A stretch of DNA of 64,000 bases from Proteles cristata cristata (GCA_017311185.1 JAESUZ010002881.1:868001-932000), one strand, 5' to 3'; positions 36,144 through 48,126 are shown, counted from the first letter of the stretch. The notes: generated by a model from the sequence alone, not told the origin. Numbers and translations are program-made.

Positions 36144-36750
36144 TAGATTTGGTAAATAAATAGATGGTAGATCACATCTTCTTTATCCATTTCTCAGTCT
36201 GTGGACACTTGGGATGCTTCCATAGTTTGACTATTGTAAATAATGCAATAAACATAAGGGTGCATGTGTGCCTTTGAATTAGTGTTTTTGGATTTTCGGG
36301 GGAGTAAATATGAAGTAGCACAATTCCGAGATCATAATGTAGTTCTGCCTTTAATTGGGGGGATCCCTATATGTATTCCACAATGACTGAACCACTGAAT
36401 TGCCACCAGTAGTGCACAAGGCTTCCTTCTTTCCCACATCATCACAAACACTTGTCTTTGCTTATGTTTTTTTTTATTTTAGCCATTCTGACAGGTTTGA
36501 GATGATATTGTAGTTTTGATTTGCATTTCCCTGATAATGAGTGATGTAGAGCATCTTCTCATGTGTCTCTTGGCCTTCTTTAGAGAAATGTCTTTTCATT
36601 TCTTCTGACTAGTTTTAACTGGATTATTTGGGGATTTTTTTGATATTCTGTCATATCCATTCTTTATATATTTTGGATACTGATCCTTTATTGGATATGT
36701 CATTTGCAAATATCTTCTCCTATTTAGTAGGTTGCCTTCTAGTTATTTTT

Positions 36751-38104
36751 TTTTTCATCTTCACATTTTTCCCCATTTTCATGTTTTTATTAAGTTCCAG
36801 CTAACCTGCCATGTAATTTTAGTTTCAGGTATAGAATTAAGGGATTAATCATTTGCCTTCAATACCTAGTGTTCATCACAATCACCATTCTTATTACCTT
36901 TCACCTTTTTGACCCATCCCCCCATCCACCTAACCTACAATAACCCTCAGTTTGTTCTGTGTAGTTAAGAGACTATTTCCTGGTTTGCTTTACTCCCCCC
37001 CACCACCCCACTGCCATGTTCATCTGTTTTGTTTCTTAAGTTCCACATAGGGAAGACATCATATGGTAGTTTTCTTTCTCTGACAGACTTATTTTACTTA
37101 ACATAATACACTCTAGATCCATCCAAAGTCATTCCAAATGGCAATATTTTATTCTTTTTTATGCTAAGTAATATCCCACTGTATATATATCTTTCACCTC
37201 TTGGACATTTGAGCTCTTTCCATAATTTGGCTATTGTTGATAATGCTGCTGTCAACATTGGGGTGCATGTATCCCTTTGAATGTGTATTTTTGTATCATT
37301 TGGGTAAATACCTAGTAATGCAATTGCTGGATCATATGGTAGTTCTATTTTTATCTTTTTGAGGAACTTCCATATTGTTTTCCAGAGTGGCTGCTCCAGT
37401 TTGCATTACCTCTAACAGTGTAAGAGGGTTCCCCTTTTCTCATCTTCTCCAACATCTCTTTTTTTCCTTGAGTTGTTAATTTTAGCCATTTTTACAGGTG
37501 TGAGATACTACCTCATTGTTTTGATTTGTATTTCTCTGATAATGAGGGATGTTGAGGATCTTCTCATATTTCTATTAGCCATCTGGATGTCTTTTTCTGG
37601 AGAAATGTCTGTTCATGTCTTCTGCTCATTTTTTAACTGGATTATTTATTTTGGGGGTATTGAATTTGATAAATTCTGATAGATTTTGAATACTAGCTCT
37701 TTAATCAATTTGCAAATATCTTCTCCCATTCCCATTATTGATTGTTTCCTTCACTGTGCAGCTTTTAATCTCAATGAAGTCCCAATAGTTCATTTTTACT
37801 CTTTTTGCCTTGTCTCAAGAGACCATTTACCTATCTATAAAAAGTTGATGTGGCTAAGGCAAAGAGGTTGCTGCCTGTATTCTCTTGTAGGACTTCAAGG
37901 GTTTCCTGTTTCACATTTAGGTCTTTCATCTATTTGAATTTGTTTTTGTGTATGGTGTAAGAGAGTTGTCCAGTTTCATTCTTCTGCATGTTACTGTCTA
38001 GTCTTCCCAGCACCATTTGTTGAAGAAACCATCTTTTATCCATTGGATATTCCTTCTTGCTTTGTCAAAGATTAATTGACCATGTAATTGTGAGTCTATT
38101 TCTT
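36751..38104 (-). mobile_element. Second antisense LINE-1, nested in the first
   Basis: A T run and new 3'-UTR complement (CAATACCTAGTGTTCATCAC at 36861; CATCCCCCCATCCACCTAAC at 36916) start inside ORF2 of the element to the left. ORF2 C-terminal complement runs to 'TCAAAGATTAATTGACCATG' at 38066 (the FDKA region). It then stops, and sequence in the opposite orientation follows. Confidence 0.82.
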
Positions 38105-38381
38105 CACAACTAACACAGTAGAAATACAAACACCTATAAGAATATTATGAGCCAACAAGTTGTGTCATCTGGAAGAAATGGTTAAATTCCTGGAAACATA
38201 GAAACTGTCAAAACTGATAGGATATATATTGTCAGTGGCTCAGTCAGTTAAATATTCTACTTTTGATTTCAGCTCAGGTCATGATCCCATGGTTCATTAG
38301 GTCTATCAATGCATCAGGCTCTGCTGATAGCCTGGAACCTGCTTGAGATCCCCCCTCCCACCTGTCCCTTCCCAGCTTGCG

Positions 38382-38417
<36 letters not shown>

Positions 38418-38560
38418 CTCTCTGTCTCTCTCTCCTCTCTCTCAAAATAAATAAATAGCCAAAAGAAAAAAAAAAAACAAAAAAACAAAAACCCACAACA
38501 ATCTACCAAAACTGAAACAGGAAGAAATAGAAAATTTGAAGAGAATCATGTAAAGTTTAA
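38105..38560 (+). mobile_element. Sense LINE-1 ORF2 fragment abutting antisense L1
   Basis: 'TCTGGAAGAAATGGTTAAAT' at 38168 and, after a SINE, 'ACTGAAACAGGAAGAAATAG' at 38510 are sense ORF2 text (LEEMxKFLE; LxQEEIENL) from just N-terminal of the RT. The block is back-to-back with the antisense L1 ending at 38104, as in a 5' inversion, but more than 1 kb of ORF2 separates the two break points, so it is not a minimal twin-priming product. Confidence 0.72.
38231..38490 (+). mobile_element. CAN-SINE with CT expansion inside L1
   Basis: Sense copy, head GTGGCTCAGTCAGTTAAATA, B-box area degraded, CT run at 38383-38424 and a long A-rich tail. Flanking L1 text 'CTGTCAAAACTGATAG' / 'CTACCAAAACTGAAACAG' is the diverged target duplication. 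Confidence 0.9.
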
Positions 38561-39258
38561 AAGAATATATATGCTATTGATTGGAGGAATGTTCTATTGA
38601 TATCAGTTAAGTCATGTTTGTCAGTTGTGTTGGGCAAATATTCTGTGTCCTTTTTTTCTCATAAATTTTTCTACCCATTATTGATAGTCAAGTATTAAGG
38701 TTTCCAACTGCTATTGTTGATTATCTATTTTTTCTTATCGTTCTTTTAGTGTGTGCTTCATATAAAATTTGGGGCTCTGTTGCTATGTACATACATTCTT
38801 ATACTATTTCTTTCGGATGTATTGAACCCTTGATCATTAAAAAATTGTTTCTCTGTATGGGTAATGACATATTTTGTCTTAAAGTCAGTTTTACCTGATA
38901 TTAGTACAGACATTTCAGCCCTCTTTGCTACCCTTTTGCATGGTTTATATTTTTTCATCTCCATTCTTTTCAAGCCGTTTTTTACTTTGAATCTAAAGCA
39001 TGTCAACTTCAGACAGTATATATTTGGATATTGCTATGTTTGCTATTCTTTAATCAGCCTGACAATCTCTGCTTTTTTCTTGGAATGTTAATCCCTTTAT
39101 TACAACTGCAGTTATTAATATTGTAGAATTTGTTTTTGCTATTTTGCTTAGTTTTCTATATGAGTGATGTATTTTTTTGTTCCCCTCCTTTGATTTCTTT
39201 TATGTTAGATATTTAATTCTAATTTATTCCTCTGCTGTTTTTTAAAATTATTTTTTAG

Positions 39259-39479
39259 GGGCGCCTGGATGACTCAGTAGGTTAAGCATCTGAATTTGGC
39301 TCAAGCCATGATCTTACGGTTCATGGGTTCATGCCCACGTCCGGCTCTGTGCTAGCTCAGGGCCTGAAGCCTGTTTCAGATTCTGTATCTCCCTCTCTCT
39401 CTGACCTTCCCCTGCTCATGCTGTCTCTCTCTCTCTCTCTCAGAAATAAATAAAACATTAAAAATCTTAATAAATAAAT
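39259..39479 (+). mobile_element. CAN-SINE with 15-bp TSD inside L1
   Basis: Sense copy GGGCGCCTGGATGACTCAG to AAATAAATAAAACATT; part of the body (CTGTGCTAGCTCAGGGCCTG) is shortened. Duplication AAAATTATTTTTTAG at 39244-39258 and, with one change, 39480-39494. Confidence 0.93.
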
Positions 39480-39901
39480 AAAATGATTTTTTAGTTATGT
39501 TCTTAGTGGTTGCTCTCTACTGATTATAATATGCATCTTTCATGATCTTCAGAATAATACCAAATTAATTCAATAAATTATAGAAACTGCTACAGCTTTA
39601 ACATATATAATCTAGATTGACATTTTTCTGCCTTTATAACTTTAAATATTTTGTCCTATTGCCTTCTGCTTTGCCTGTTTCTTCAAGAACTCTTTGGTCA
39701 TTCTCTTTTATTAATTTAATTTTGAGGTGTGTCTTGGAGTGTGTTTGTATATATTATATTATCAGAATTTATTGAATTTCTGGTTTTATAGGTTTATAAC
39801 CTTCATCAATTTTATACAATGCTTTGCCACTATTTCTTCAAATATTTTTCTGTTCCTCCATTTTCTGGTATTCAAATTATGTATACATGTGATTACACAC
39901 G

Positions 39902-40572
39902 TGATGGTTAATTTTTTGTGTCAACTGGATATGGGATGCCCAGATTAAGCATTATTTCTGTGTGTGTCTGTGAAGGAGTTTCTGGATTAGATTAGCATTT
40001 GAATCAGAGGACTCAGTAAAGTCAATTGCCCTCCCCAAGGGGTGTGCATAATCCACTACTGAGAATTTGAAGTGAAAAAAGGGAGAGAAGGAGGAAATAG
40101 CGTTTTTTTTTTCCTCCACTTCACTGACTGAGTTAGGACATCTCATCTCATTTTCCCCAGGCCTTTGAGATTTACACCATTGGCTCCCTGATCCAAGGCT
40201 TTCAGACTTGAATTTAAGTATATCACAGCTTTTCTGGTATCCAGTTTGCAGATGACAGTTCATGGAACTTCTCAGTTTCCAGATTTACATGATTTCTCCT
40301 AAGTATCTTATATTTATGTCATACACACATTTAATATTATATCATAGTAATTTATATTACATTTATTATATGATAATTATAAATACTTAACGTTTATATT
40401 ATTTAAGTATTTAATATTTATATTTATAAATATATAATTTAAATACATAAGATAAAAATATAAATAAATGAATATATTTAGATATATATATATATACATA
40501 CATATGTATTCACATACACACACATAAACACACACTCCTATTTGTTTTATTTCTTTGGAGAAACCTAATACA
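39902..40572 (+). mobile_element. MLT2-type ERVL solo LTR with AT-rich expansion
   Basis: Complete by its ends: TGATGGTTAATTTTTTGTGT at the left and TTTCTTTGGAGAAACCTAAT then ACA at the right. Middle landmarks are GGATGCCCAGATTAAGCATT, 'CCTTTGAGATTTACACCATT' at 40161 and 'TTCTGGTATCCAGTTTGCAG' at 40232. Between about 40290 and 40510 it is swollen by AT-rich ATTT/ATAT/ACAC repeats where consensus LTRs have a short ATATAT stretch. It interrupts an old antisense L1. No retroviral coding region. Confidence 0.75.
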
Positions 40573-41490
40573 ACATAGTAGTATCTCATATTATTAAGGT
40601 ACTTGTCATTTTATTTTCACTATCAGTATTCTCTGAGCTTCAGTTCAAATAGTTTCATTTGTTGTATCTTCAAGTTACTGATGTTTTCTTCAGCAACATT
40701 TAATCCAATATCAATAACACACTGAAATTTTCTTTCAGATATAGTCAGTTCTATCTCTGGATGTTATATATTTTTTCATGTTTTTATACTTTTTTCAGTA
40801 GAATTTATTTATCCTTGTTGTTTTGAAGTTGTCCACTAATTTTATGATCTTTGTGATTACTGGTTTTTGTTTCTTTCTAATTATGACTTTTTTCCCCCAG
40901 CTTCCTTGAATGTCTAATTTTTTTTGGATGATGTAAATTCTGATAACATATTTGGTTGGCCATTTGTACTTGTTTTTCTCTCAGTAAGCATTATACTTAT
41001 ATCCCAGTTTTTGTTTTTGAGATTTGCTTTAAGATTTGTTAGAGCAGATTAACAGTATTTGTTACTTTAGGACTAGTTAAGATGTATGTATTCCATGTGA
41101 CCCTTATGCTGTCTCCACTGAACATCCTTGGTGTTCAAAATGGATTCACCCATCTGGCTGATTGAAGCTTAAGTACCTCTGACATCTGTGAGCTTTGGAA
41201 AATTTTCAACTTACAGCAATACAGTCATTGTTTGGCACTTACAGTTTCATGCTAGGTCTGCATGACTGATCAAAGGGATTCGTATCCTCATGGTTTTTGT
41301 TTGTTTCCTTTTTTCTGGTACTCTGACCACAATTTCTCACATCCCTTTATGTTCTAAATTCTATTCTTTGTCTTCCGTATTCAGGAAGATTGATGGGTTC
41401 TGTTTTGGGTCACCCTGCCTACAAAGTAGTCTACAAGGCAACTTTAGGGGAAAAAGCCAATCAATTATATAGGTATCTCAACTTTATCTA

Positions 41491-43801
41491 CCTTTAATTT
41501 CCATAACTCACAACTTTTTATTATTAAGTGTTCAAAAATATTTATCTTCTTTTGTCTTATGTTTTGTTTATCTTTGAAGCATAGGCCAGTTATTTTATCA
41601 TTAATGGAAGCAACTATATCTTTGTTCATTCTTACGTTAGTCTGAAAATAGGGGTAATTTGTAAACCATAAAACAATTAACCTTTTTAATAATATATATT
41701 CTGCAGAAATTTCTGGGTTTTGTTTTTTTAGTTTCTTCTATTTTGGATTTATGCTTATATTTAGCAAATGCAAAAATTAACAATAATTTGGCAAATGTTA
41801 AAATCCGCTGATATTTTTCTTAGGAAATGTTTGGTTTATAACTGTAGTTAGTTCACATACTTGAAAGTAATGCATATTCCTTTTTAATTTTATAATTTTT
41901 TGTATGAGTATATCTGTTTTGCTACTTGGCAATAAGGGGTTAAATGTATCAATTGTTTGAAATTGATCTTTTTTTACACATAGAAAATGATCTAGAATAA
42001 TTTGTTGTACAACTCTTTATTAATTTAAAATGTTTCTATTTATCTTACACAAAATTTACATGGAATATATGTATTCTTATAAAGTTTAAATACAGTCTGC
42101 TTATTATTTTAGTTATCCAGTAAATTTCAATCAGTGTCCTAAAATTCATTCTACTACTTTAGACCCAACGTAATATGACAGTAGGTAGACAGTGTATATC
42201 ACATGTACAGGTAAAATTATAACTATAAAAATCATACAATTTTAGTTATTTACCATGGCATATTTTGCTTTCTTATAGAATTGAATGAAAAATTTCAATG
42301 CCATTTGCAGCATATATTTATTTTTACTTCATTAATTTTTTTGACCTTTACTGTCCTAAGAATTTTTACCTTAGAGAAATACATGTGAATATTTTTCCTA
42401 CTATTATCCTGAATACTTACAATAATTTGGAAAAGTTAGTTAGTTAATGCTGAGTTACTTCCTCTTTGCACCGTCTGTATTAAGGTATCTTGAAAAAAAG
42501 CATTCTATCACATGGTGATACTTGAAACATCAATTTATTTGTCGAATTTGACATTTAAGGAACATATGAAGTATTGTCTTTGATAGAGATGAACATACTC
42601 ATATTGTAATAAGATCAAGTGATTTTGCTAACTTTCTCACTCTCAATCTCTTAAAGTGGGCTTTCAAGTACTGTATGATGTGAAAACCATTTGGTTAACA
42701 TATTTGGTTATAATGATCAAATAACATATGCTTAAAATCATTAGCTTCATAAAATCTTTAAAAAAAATGTTGCCTTACAAATGGGATACTTTTAAGTAAA
42801 CACCCCCCATACACCCCCACAAATCCATTTTGCTACAAATATTTAGAAGACTAAAGGAACTATATAATAAACCTACTTTTGACAGAATAAAGAATAAATT
42901 TCTTATTCTAAAATAAAATTTAGGATCAGTATAACAATAAATAATAAGTAATGACTTAGTGGGTAAAAAATTGTTGGTATTTCACTGAAGTCTTACTAAA
43001 AAAATGACTTAGAAAGCCCAAGTATAAAGGGACTACTTATCTAGCTTATAAAGAAGAATATGCTAATAATGATATGGTACCTCTATAAAAGGACATATTT
43101 TAGAAAAATTTTTAAGAAATCCTATAATTTTGGTTTAGAGTAAAAATTTATAATATCTAGTATTTAATAATTCTCTTTATGATGAGATTTTGGCAAAGCT
43201 TTGACCTCTTCCATTCTAAGAATTGGGTCAGGGTGAAAATCAGAGAAGATAAACAGGAATGGGGTGAAGAGTCTACAGAACCCTACTGTTTGATTAATAT
43301 CATATATTGAATGGGAGTAAGTTTTAGTCCAATGTATGTCAAGACTCATCCAGGAGTACAGCAGGGTTCTGAATGATTGGTATAGACTCCTGTTGAGTTT
43401 ATAATCTGTAAATGTTAAGTATTCAAGGCATGCTACCTGGCTGTTCTTAGACAAAGTCAGAATTCTATTAGAGTTTAGTTCATTGCACATCATTTATGTG
43501 CAATAAACACTTATCAAGTACATTACGTTGCAAGTGTTATACTAATGGAAACATACAAAAATATTAAGTCATAATCTATTGGAACCTTTGGAACTGAAAT
43601 GCACTATGGTTTATTAAGGATCAGACTGTTATCAATGCTGATGTTTTACTCATCTATATGACATGACATGTCCTCATCAATGTAGGGAGTGGAAAAAGTG
43701 TGAGTATTCTCTGAGATATATTTATTGTATAAAGAACATTTAAATGTATAAAAATAAGATATTTGTATATTTGATATGTTTATGCTTCAAAAACTATGTA
43801 G
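41491..43801. other. Unassigned DNA, 41.5-43.8 kb
   Basis: The longest stretch without a recognisable repeat (about 2.3 kb). The 109-residue minus-strand frame at 43164-43493 has no motif I recognise and no exon signals I can defend. At 43490-43560 'CAATAAACACTTATCAAGTA' with CAAGTGTTATACTAATGGAAAC recalls an L2/MIR-type remnant. Confidence 0.5.
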
Positions 43802-43817
43802 CAAGCATTACATGTTT

Positions 43818-43866
43818 TTTTGTTTGTTTTATTTTTAGAGAGAGAGAGTGAACAAGTGGGGGAGAA

Positions 43867-43903
<37 letters not shown>

Positions 43904-44024
43904 CCCAAGCAGGCTCCAGACTGAGCATGGATCCTGATGTGGGGCTTGATCCCATGACCTGGGATCATGACCTGAGCCAAAGTCAAGAGTCAGACACTCA
44001 ACCAACTGAGCCACCCAGGTGCTC
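43818..44024 (-). mobile_element. CAN-SINE with perfect 16-bp TSD
   Basis: Antisense full-length copy with a pure GA run at 43871-43900. Perfect duplication CAAGCATTACATGTTT at 43802-43817 and 44025-44040. Inverted pair with the next copy. Confidence 0.96.
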
Positions 44025-44166
44025 CAAGCATTACATGTTTCAAATAACTTTTCTCCTTACTCTCTAGAGACTTAATTTTAATGTATTAGGTATGAAAATG
44101 ACTCAGTATGTCAGAGACAAATACACTAAACTTCTTCACTGTTATATAAAAAAAAAAAACTTGCTG

Positions 44167-44387
44167 GGCGCCTGGGTGGCTTAGTCGGTTAAGCGTCCGA
44201 CTTTTGCTTAGGTCATGATCTCGCGGTTCGTGGGTTTGAGCCCCGCGTCGGGCTCTGTGCTGACTGCCAGCTCAGAGCCTGGAGCCTGTTTCAGAGTCTG
44301 TGACTCCCTCTCTCTCTGACCCTCCCCTGCTCACGCTGTCTCTCTCTCTCTCTCTCTCCTAGAAATAAATAAAACATTAAAAAAATT
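44167..44387 (+). mobile_element. Young felid CAN-SINE
   Basis: Sense full-length copy of the variant subfamily (GGTGGCTTAGTCGGTTAAGC; GACTGCCAGCTCAG; CTCCTAGAAATAAATAAAAC). CpGs in GATCTCGCGG and CCGCGTCGGG are kept. Short duplication CTTGCTG at 44160-44166 and 44388-44394. Confidence 0.96.
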
Positions 44388-44394
44388 CTTGCTG

Positions 44395-45859
44395 TATGAA
44401 AAATATAAATTCCTCAGGAATATAATAGCTAGTTTATATGGGATCTTAAATATACTATAAGAAGTCTTCATGTGAGAAAATTATCCTTAGATGATTGATT
44501 GATGTTCCTAGAATGAAAACAACAACTGTTAAGTATAGGAATTATATGTTAAATGGCTTTGGATAAGGATAATCCACTTCCACCTAGATAAGAAAGAACT
44601 AGTTCTACCAGGGAAACTGCTTCAATGGGCTTTCCTTAGATCTGCATTTACCCTTTACTCACATTCTTCGTATGATTAATATTTTATTAAAATGAACAAT
44701 ATTTTACACGTTTTAATTTGTAAGTTGCTAACAACCAAATCTTGCCTTGGCCTGCTATTTATGTATGTATGTGTGTATGTATTTATCAAGCATTGTGCTA
44801 CTTAGACATTAGACATCCTCGTATGAACATAGAGCAACAAGAAGTCTGTTTATATTAAAAACTATACATGTCTATTGAAATACCAGTATCCTACTATGAT
44901 AGAGTAACAGAGAACAGACTTACCTTTCTTTCCCCCGTTAAGTATATACAAAATTGGACTACCTATAGGATATAGAAATTTTGAGACTGGACAGCAGACA
45001 GTTCTGAATAAAACAAAACAAAAGAGGTGAGTCCTCAGATTGTTCCAGTTTACTACCTGGAGAGAGATGCCGGGCTGCAGGAAAGAAGTCAGAGCCCAGT
45101 GGTCTAACTGAATTTAGGAGATAGAGTCCATAGATCAGAGAGCCTAAAGAAGTGAGAATTTGTAAAACAAATACCAAGATGAAGAATCTGCACTACATGA
45201 AGCTCAAAGGAACTGCAGAAGAAACCATTTTCATCTTCGGCTGAGATTTCATCTGTATTTGTGTGAGAATAAACTACTCAACGATGGGAAAGGACTGCCT
45301 GAAAGTTATCCGTAGAATGATCTCCAAACCTAAAACATGTCTGTTTGTGTTCCAATATGCAAGACTTCTTAATACGTGCAGTGATGAGTGGTGTCTAGGG
45401 AAGGGCATTGCATCATTAGTGGGAATAAATTGCTCATCATAAAGGTTGTCATAAACCCACTGCCAAAATCTTAAAAGCAGCCTTGGGAAGAATCAAAACA
45501 GTTCATCACTCTAATCCTAGAAAAAGTGCCACTAGTATTTAGGATAATAAAACCAAATCCAGCACCTGGTTATAAAAAATTAGAAAGCACAAAATTCAAT
45601 TAAGAAATATATATAGCGAAGGGAGAGTTCAAGTAAACAAGAAAATTCATAATAAAAAAATTAATAGAAATAATCCCAAAATGATATAGATGATATTGAG
45701 CACTATAATATACTGAAAACTGTTACAAATATATACACACATATATAAGATTTATTATTTCTATCCATAGCCTAAGCATCTCCTCTGAAAGCAAAATGCA
45801 TAACCAATTGCCTACTCAAAGTTTCCACGGCTATTTTTATACGTATTTTGTCATAGCCC
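44395..45859. other. Unassigned DNA; possible ancient L1 5'-UTR-like stretch
   Basis: 44395-44880 has nothing clear. 44885-45560 is smoother, moderately GC text ('CTACCTGGAGAGAGATGCCG' at 45053; 'CAGAGCCCAGTGGTCTAACT' at 45091) reminiscent of L1 5'-UTR style, but I cannot name it. The 72-residue minus-strand frame there is not supported as a gene. Confidence 0.4.
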
Positions 45860-46322
45860 AAGTATGTGTATTTTGCTAGAAAAAGATCTAGGAATGGAAT
45901 CAATGTGTCTCCAGGAATATGAGTGACAAATTAATACATTTTCCCTAAAAGTTTTTCCCAAAAATCTTTCTGAAAATGTTATGACCTACAAATTGATCAG
46001 CTGCATAGGAGAGCTAGTGCAGCTCCATATCTTAGCCCAAGTTGTTGTTGCTGTTGTTTTTAATCTATTTTAGCCATTCTAACAAGTATGTACTTGTATT
46101 ATAGTTGTTTTAATTTGTATTTTTCAGATGACTAAGGAGATCATCTTTTTGTAGATATTGACTATTAGGTTAGCGATTCTCATTTTAGGTCTTTTGCACC
46201 CATTTTAGTATTCATTTTTTGACGTTTCTTAATGATTTATAGGTGTTTTTCTATATTTTGAATAATACAATTTTTCATAAAAGTACTAAAAAATTTCTCC
46301 TCTTTACTTTTTTATATTTAAT
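45860..46322 (-). mobile_element. Old antisense LINE-1 remnant
   Basis: Very diverged antisense text, for example 'TTTAGCCATTCTAACAAGTA' at 46070 and 'TAATTTGTATTTTTCAGATG' at 46111, matching the complement of the L1 ORF2 C-terminal/3' region. It is the target of the 467-bp L1 insertion that follows. Confidence 0.55.
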
Positions 46323-46338
46323 TAAAGCCTTAATTTTA

Positions 46339-46805
46339 TTTTATTTATTTATTTATTTTTTACAAATAGTTTATTGTCAAATTAGTTTCCACACAACACC
46401 CAGTGCTCATCCCCACGAGTGCCCTCCTCCGTGCCCATCCCTCTTCCCCCCCACATCCATCAGTCCTCAGTTTTTGTCAGCATTCAAGAGTCTCTCATGG
46501 TTTGCCTCTCCCCCTTTCCCCCACCATTTCTGCCCTTCTTCTCCCCCTTGGTCCTGTTAAGTTCCTCCTAATCCTCCTATACGTGCACACATATGATATT
46601 TGTCCTTCTCTGCCTGACTTATTTCGCTCAGCATAACACCCTCAAGGTCCATCCATGTTGCTACACATGGCCAGATTTCATTGTTTCTCATTGCCATGTA
46701 GTATTCCATGGTATAGATAAACCACATCTTCTTGATCCATTCATCTGTTGATGGACACTTAGGCTCTTTCCATGTTTTAGCTATTGTGGAGAGTGCTGCT
46801 ATGAA
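46339..46805 (-). mobile_element. 5'-truncated LINE-1 with perfect 16-bp TSD
   Basis: A T-rich tail (TTATTTATTTATTTATTTT) leads into the complement of the modern carnivoran L1 3' UTR (CACACAACACCCAGTGCTCA; CTGACTTATTTCGCTCAGCA). It ends after 467 bases in CTATTGTGGAGAGTGCTGCT. The perfect duplication TAAAGCCTTAATTTTA sits at 46323-46338 and 46806-46821. Low divergence and a clean duplication show a recent insertion. The 105-residue proline/serine-rich frame on the plus strand is 3'-UTR complement. Confidence 0.96.
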
Positions 46806-47074
46806 TAAAGCCTTAATTTTAGAGCAGTTTAAGTTTCAAAGCAAAATTGAAAGGGAGGGATGCAGATTTTTCACTTAATTCTTACCTTTGCACATACACA
46901 GTCTTCCCTATTGTCATCATCCCCCACCAGAGTGATATATTTGTTGAGACTGAAAAACTTGCATTGATATATTATAGTCATTCAAAGTCCGTAGTTTACA
47001 TTAAGGTTTATTTTGGGTATTATGCATTCAGCAGATTTAGACAAATGTATAATGACATGTATCTACCATTAGGT

Positions 47075-47323
47075 ATTAAATTTTTTTAAGGTTTTTAATT
47101 TATTTCTGAGAGAGAGAGCGAGAGAGAGAAAGAGAGAGAGACAGACAGACAGCGTGAGCAGGGGAGGGTCAGAGAGAGAGGGAGATACAGAATCCGAAAC
47201 AGACTCCAGGCTCTAAGCTGACAGTCAGCACAGAGCCTGACGAAGAGCTCGAACCCAGGAATTGTGTGATCATGACCTGGGTCAAAGTTGAACACTTAAC
47301 CAACTGAACCACGCAGTGCCCCA
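47075..47323 (-). mobile_element. CAN-SINE inside L1
   Basis: Antisense full-length copy with AGACAGACAGACAG body repeat. Duplication CTACCATTAGGT / CTACCATTACGT at 47063-47074 and 47324-47335. It shares some variant-block features (GCTGACAGTCAGCACAG) but not all, so it may be an intermediate of the younger subfamily. Confidence 0.94.
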
Positions 47324-47906
47324 CTACCATTACGTCTTATACTGAGTTGTTTCGCTGCCCTAAAAATCTTCTGCACTCTACCTGTTCATCTGTCTCTGCC
47401 CTTTAGCCCTTGGGAACCACTGACCATTTTACTGTCTTCATAGTGTTCCTTTCTCCAGAATGTTTTATATTTAGAATCATACAGTGTATAGATTTTCCGA
47501 TTTGGTTTCTTTTACTTAGCATAAATTTAAAAACCATGTTTTTTCATGGTTTGATAGCTCATTTCTTTTTAGCACTGAATTATATTGTCTAGATGTGTTA
47601 AAGCTAATCCATTTACCTACTTCACAATATCTTGTTTCCTTCCAAGTTTTGGCAATTATGAAAAAAGCTGCTATACATATCCACACATAGCTCTTTGTGT
47701 GGATATAAGTTTTCAACTTTTTGGGTAAATACCAAAGATCACAGTTGCTGCATTGTATTGTATGAGTATATTTAGTTTTATAAGATGATGCCAAGTTGTC
47801 TTCCAAAGTGCCTGTACCATTTTGCATTCCGTCCATTGATGAAGAAGATTTACTATTTCCTTGCCAGCATTGAGTGTTGTCAGTATTCTGGTTTGGACCA
47901 TTCTAA

Positions 47907-48126
47907 AATATATTTTTAATGTTTTATTTATTTCTAGGAGAGAGAGAGAAAGACAGCGTGAGCACGGGAGGGTCAGAGAGAGAGAGGGAGTCACAGACTG
48001 AAACAGGCTCCAGGCTCTGAGCTGGCAGTCAGCACAGAGCCCGACGCGGGGCTCGAACCCACGAACTGTGAGATCATGACCTAAGCGAAAGTCGGACGCT
48101 TAACCGACTAAGCCACCCAGGCGCCC
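47907..48126 (-). mobile_element. Young felid CAN-SINE, perfect 19-bp TSD
   Basis: Antisense copy of the variant subfamily, CpG-rich head (GCGAAAGTCGGACGCTTAAC; GCCCGACGCGGGGCTCGAAC). Perfect duplication CTGGTTTGGACCATTCTAA at 47888-47906 and 48127-48145. One of the best preserved copies here. Confidence 0.97.

Larger units (their letters stand above)
35515..36750 (-). mobile_element. Antisense LINE-1 (3' UTR and ORF2 C-terminus)
   Basis: 3'-UTR complement at 35540-35650 (ACATCCATCCCCTATTTGCC) continues past a SINE at 35880. ORF2 C-terminal complement runs to 'TATTTAGTAGGTTGCCTTCT' at 36721, where a second antisense L1 begins. It carries a GATA microsatellite. Confidence 0.85.
38562..41490 (-). 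mobile_element. Old antisense LINE-1 (ORF2 N-terminus, ORF1, 5' UTR)
   Basis: Complement of the linker/endonuclease part of ORF2 (TTTGTCAGTTGTGTTGGGCA at 38618; TGGTTTATATTTTTTCATCT at 38941). ORF1-like text follows (TGCTTTGCCACTATTTCTTC at 39820; TTGTATCTTCAAGTTACTGA at 40663). Probable 5'-UTR text runs to about 41490. Interrupted by a SINE at 39259 and an LTR at 39902. Ancient, no frame preserved; the 5' boundary is approximate. Confidence 0.65.

Noticed and set aside
43164..43493. 109-residue minus-strand frame in repeat-poor DNA
   Set aside because: No motif, no initiation context, no splice sites I can defend; expected by chance at this length in 64 kb.
46243..46560. 105-residue proline/serine-rich frame
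   Set aside because: It is the complement of the L1 3' UTR (CCC/CCT-rich) and changes frame meaning at the insertion boundary.
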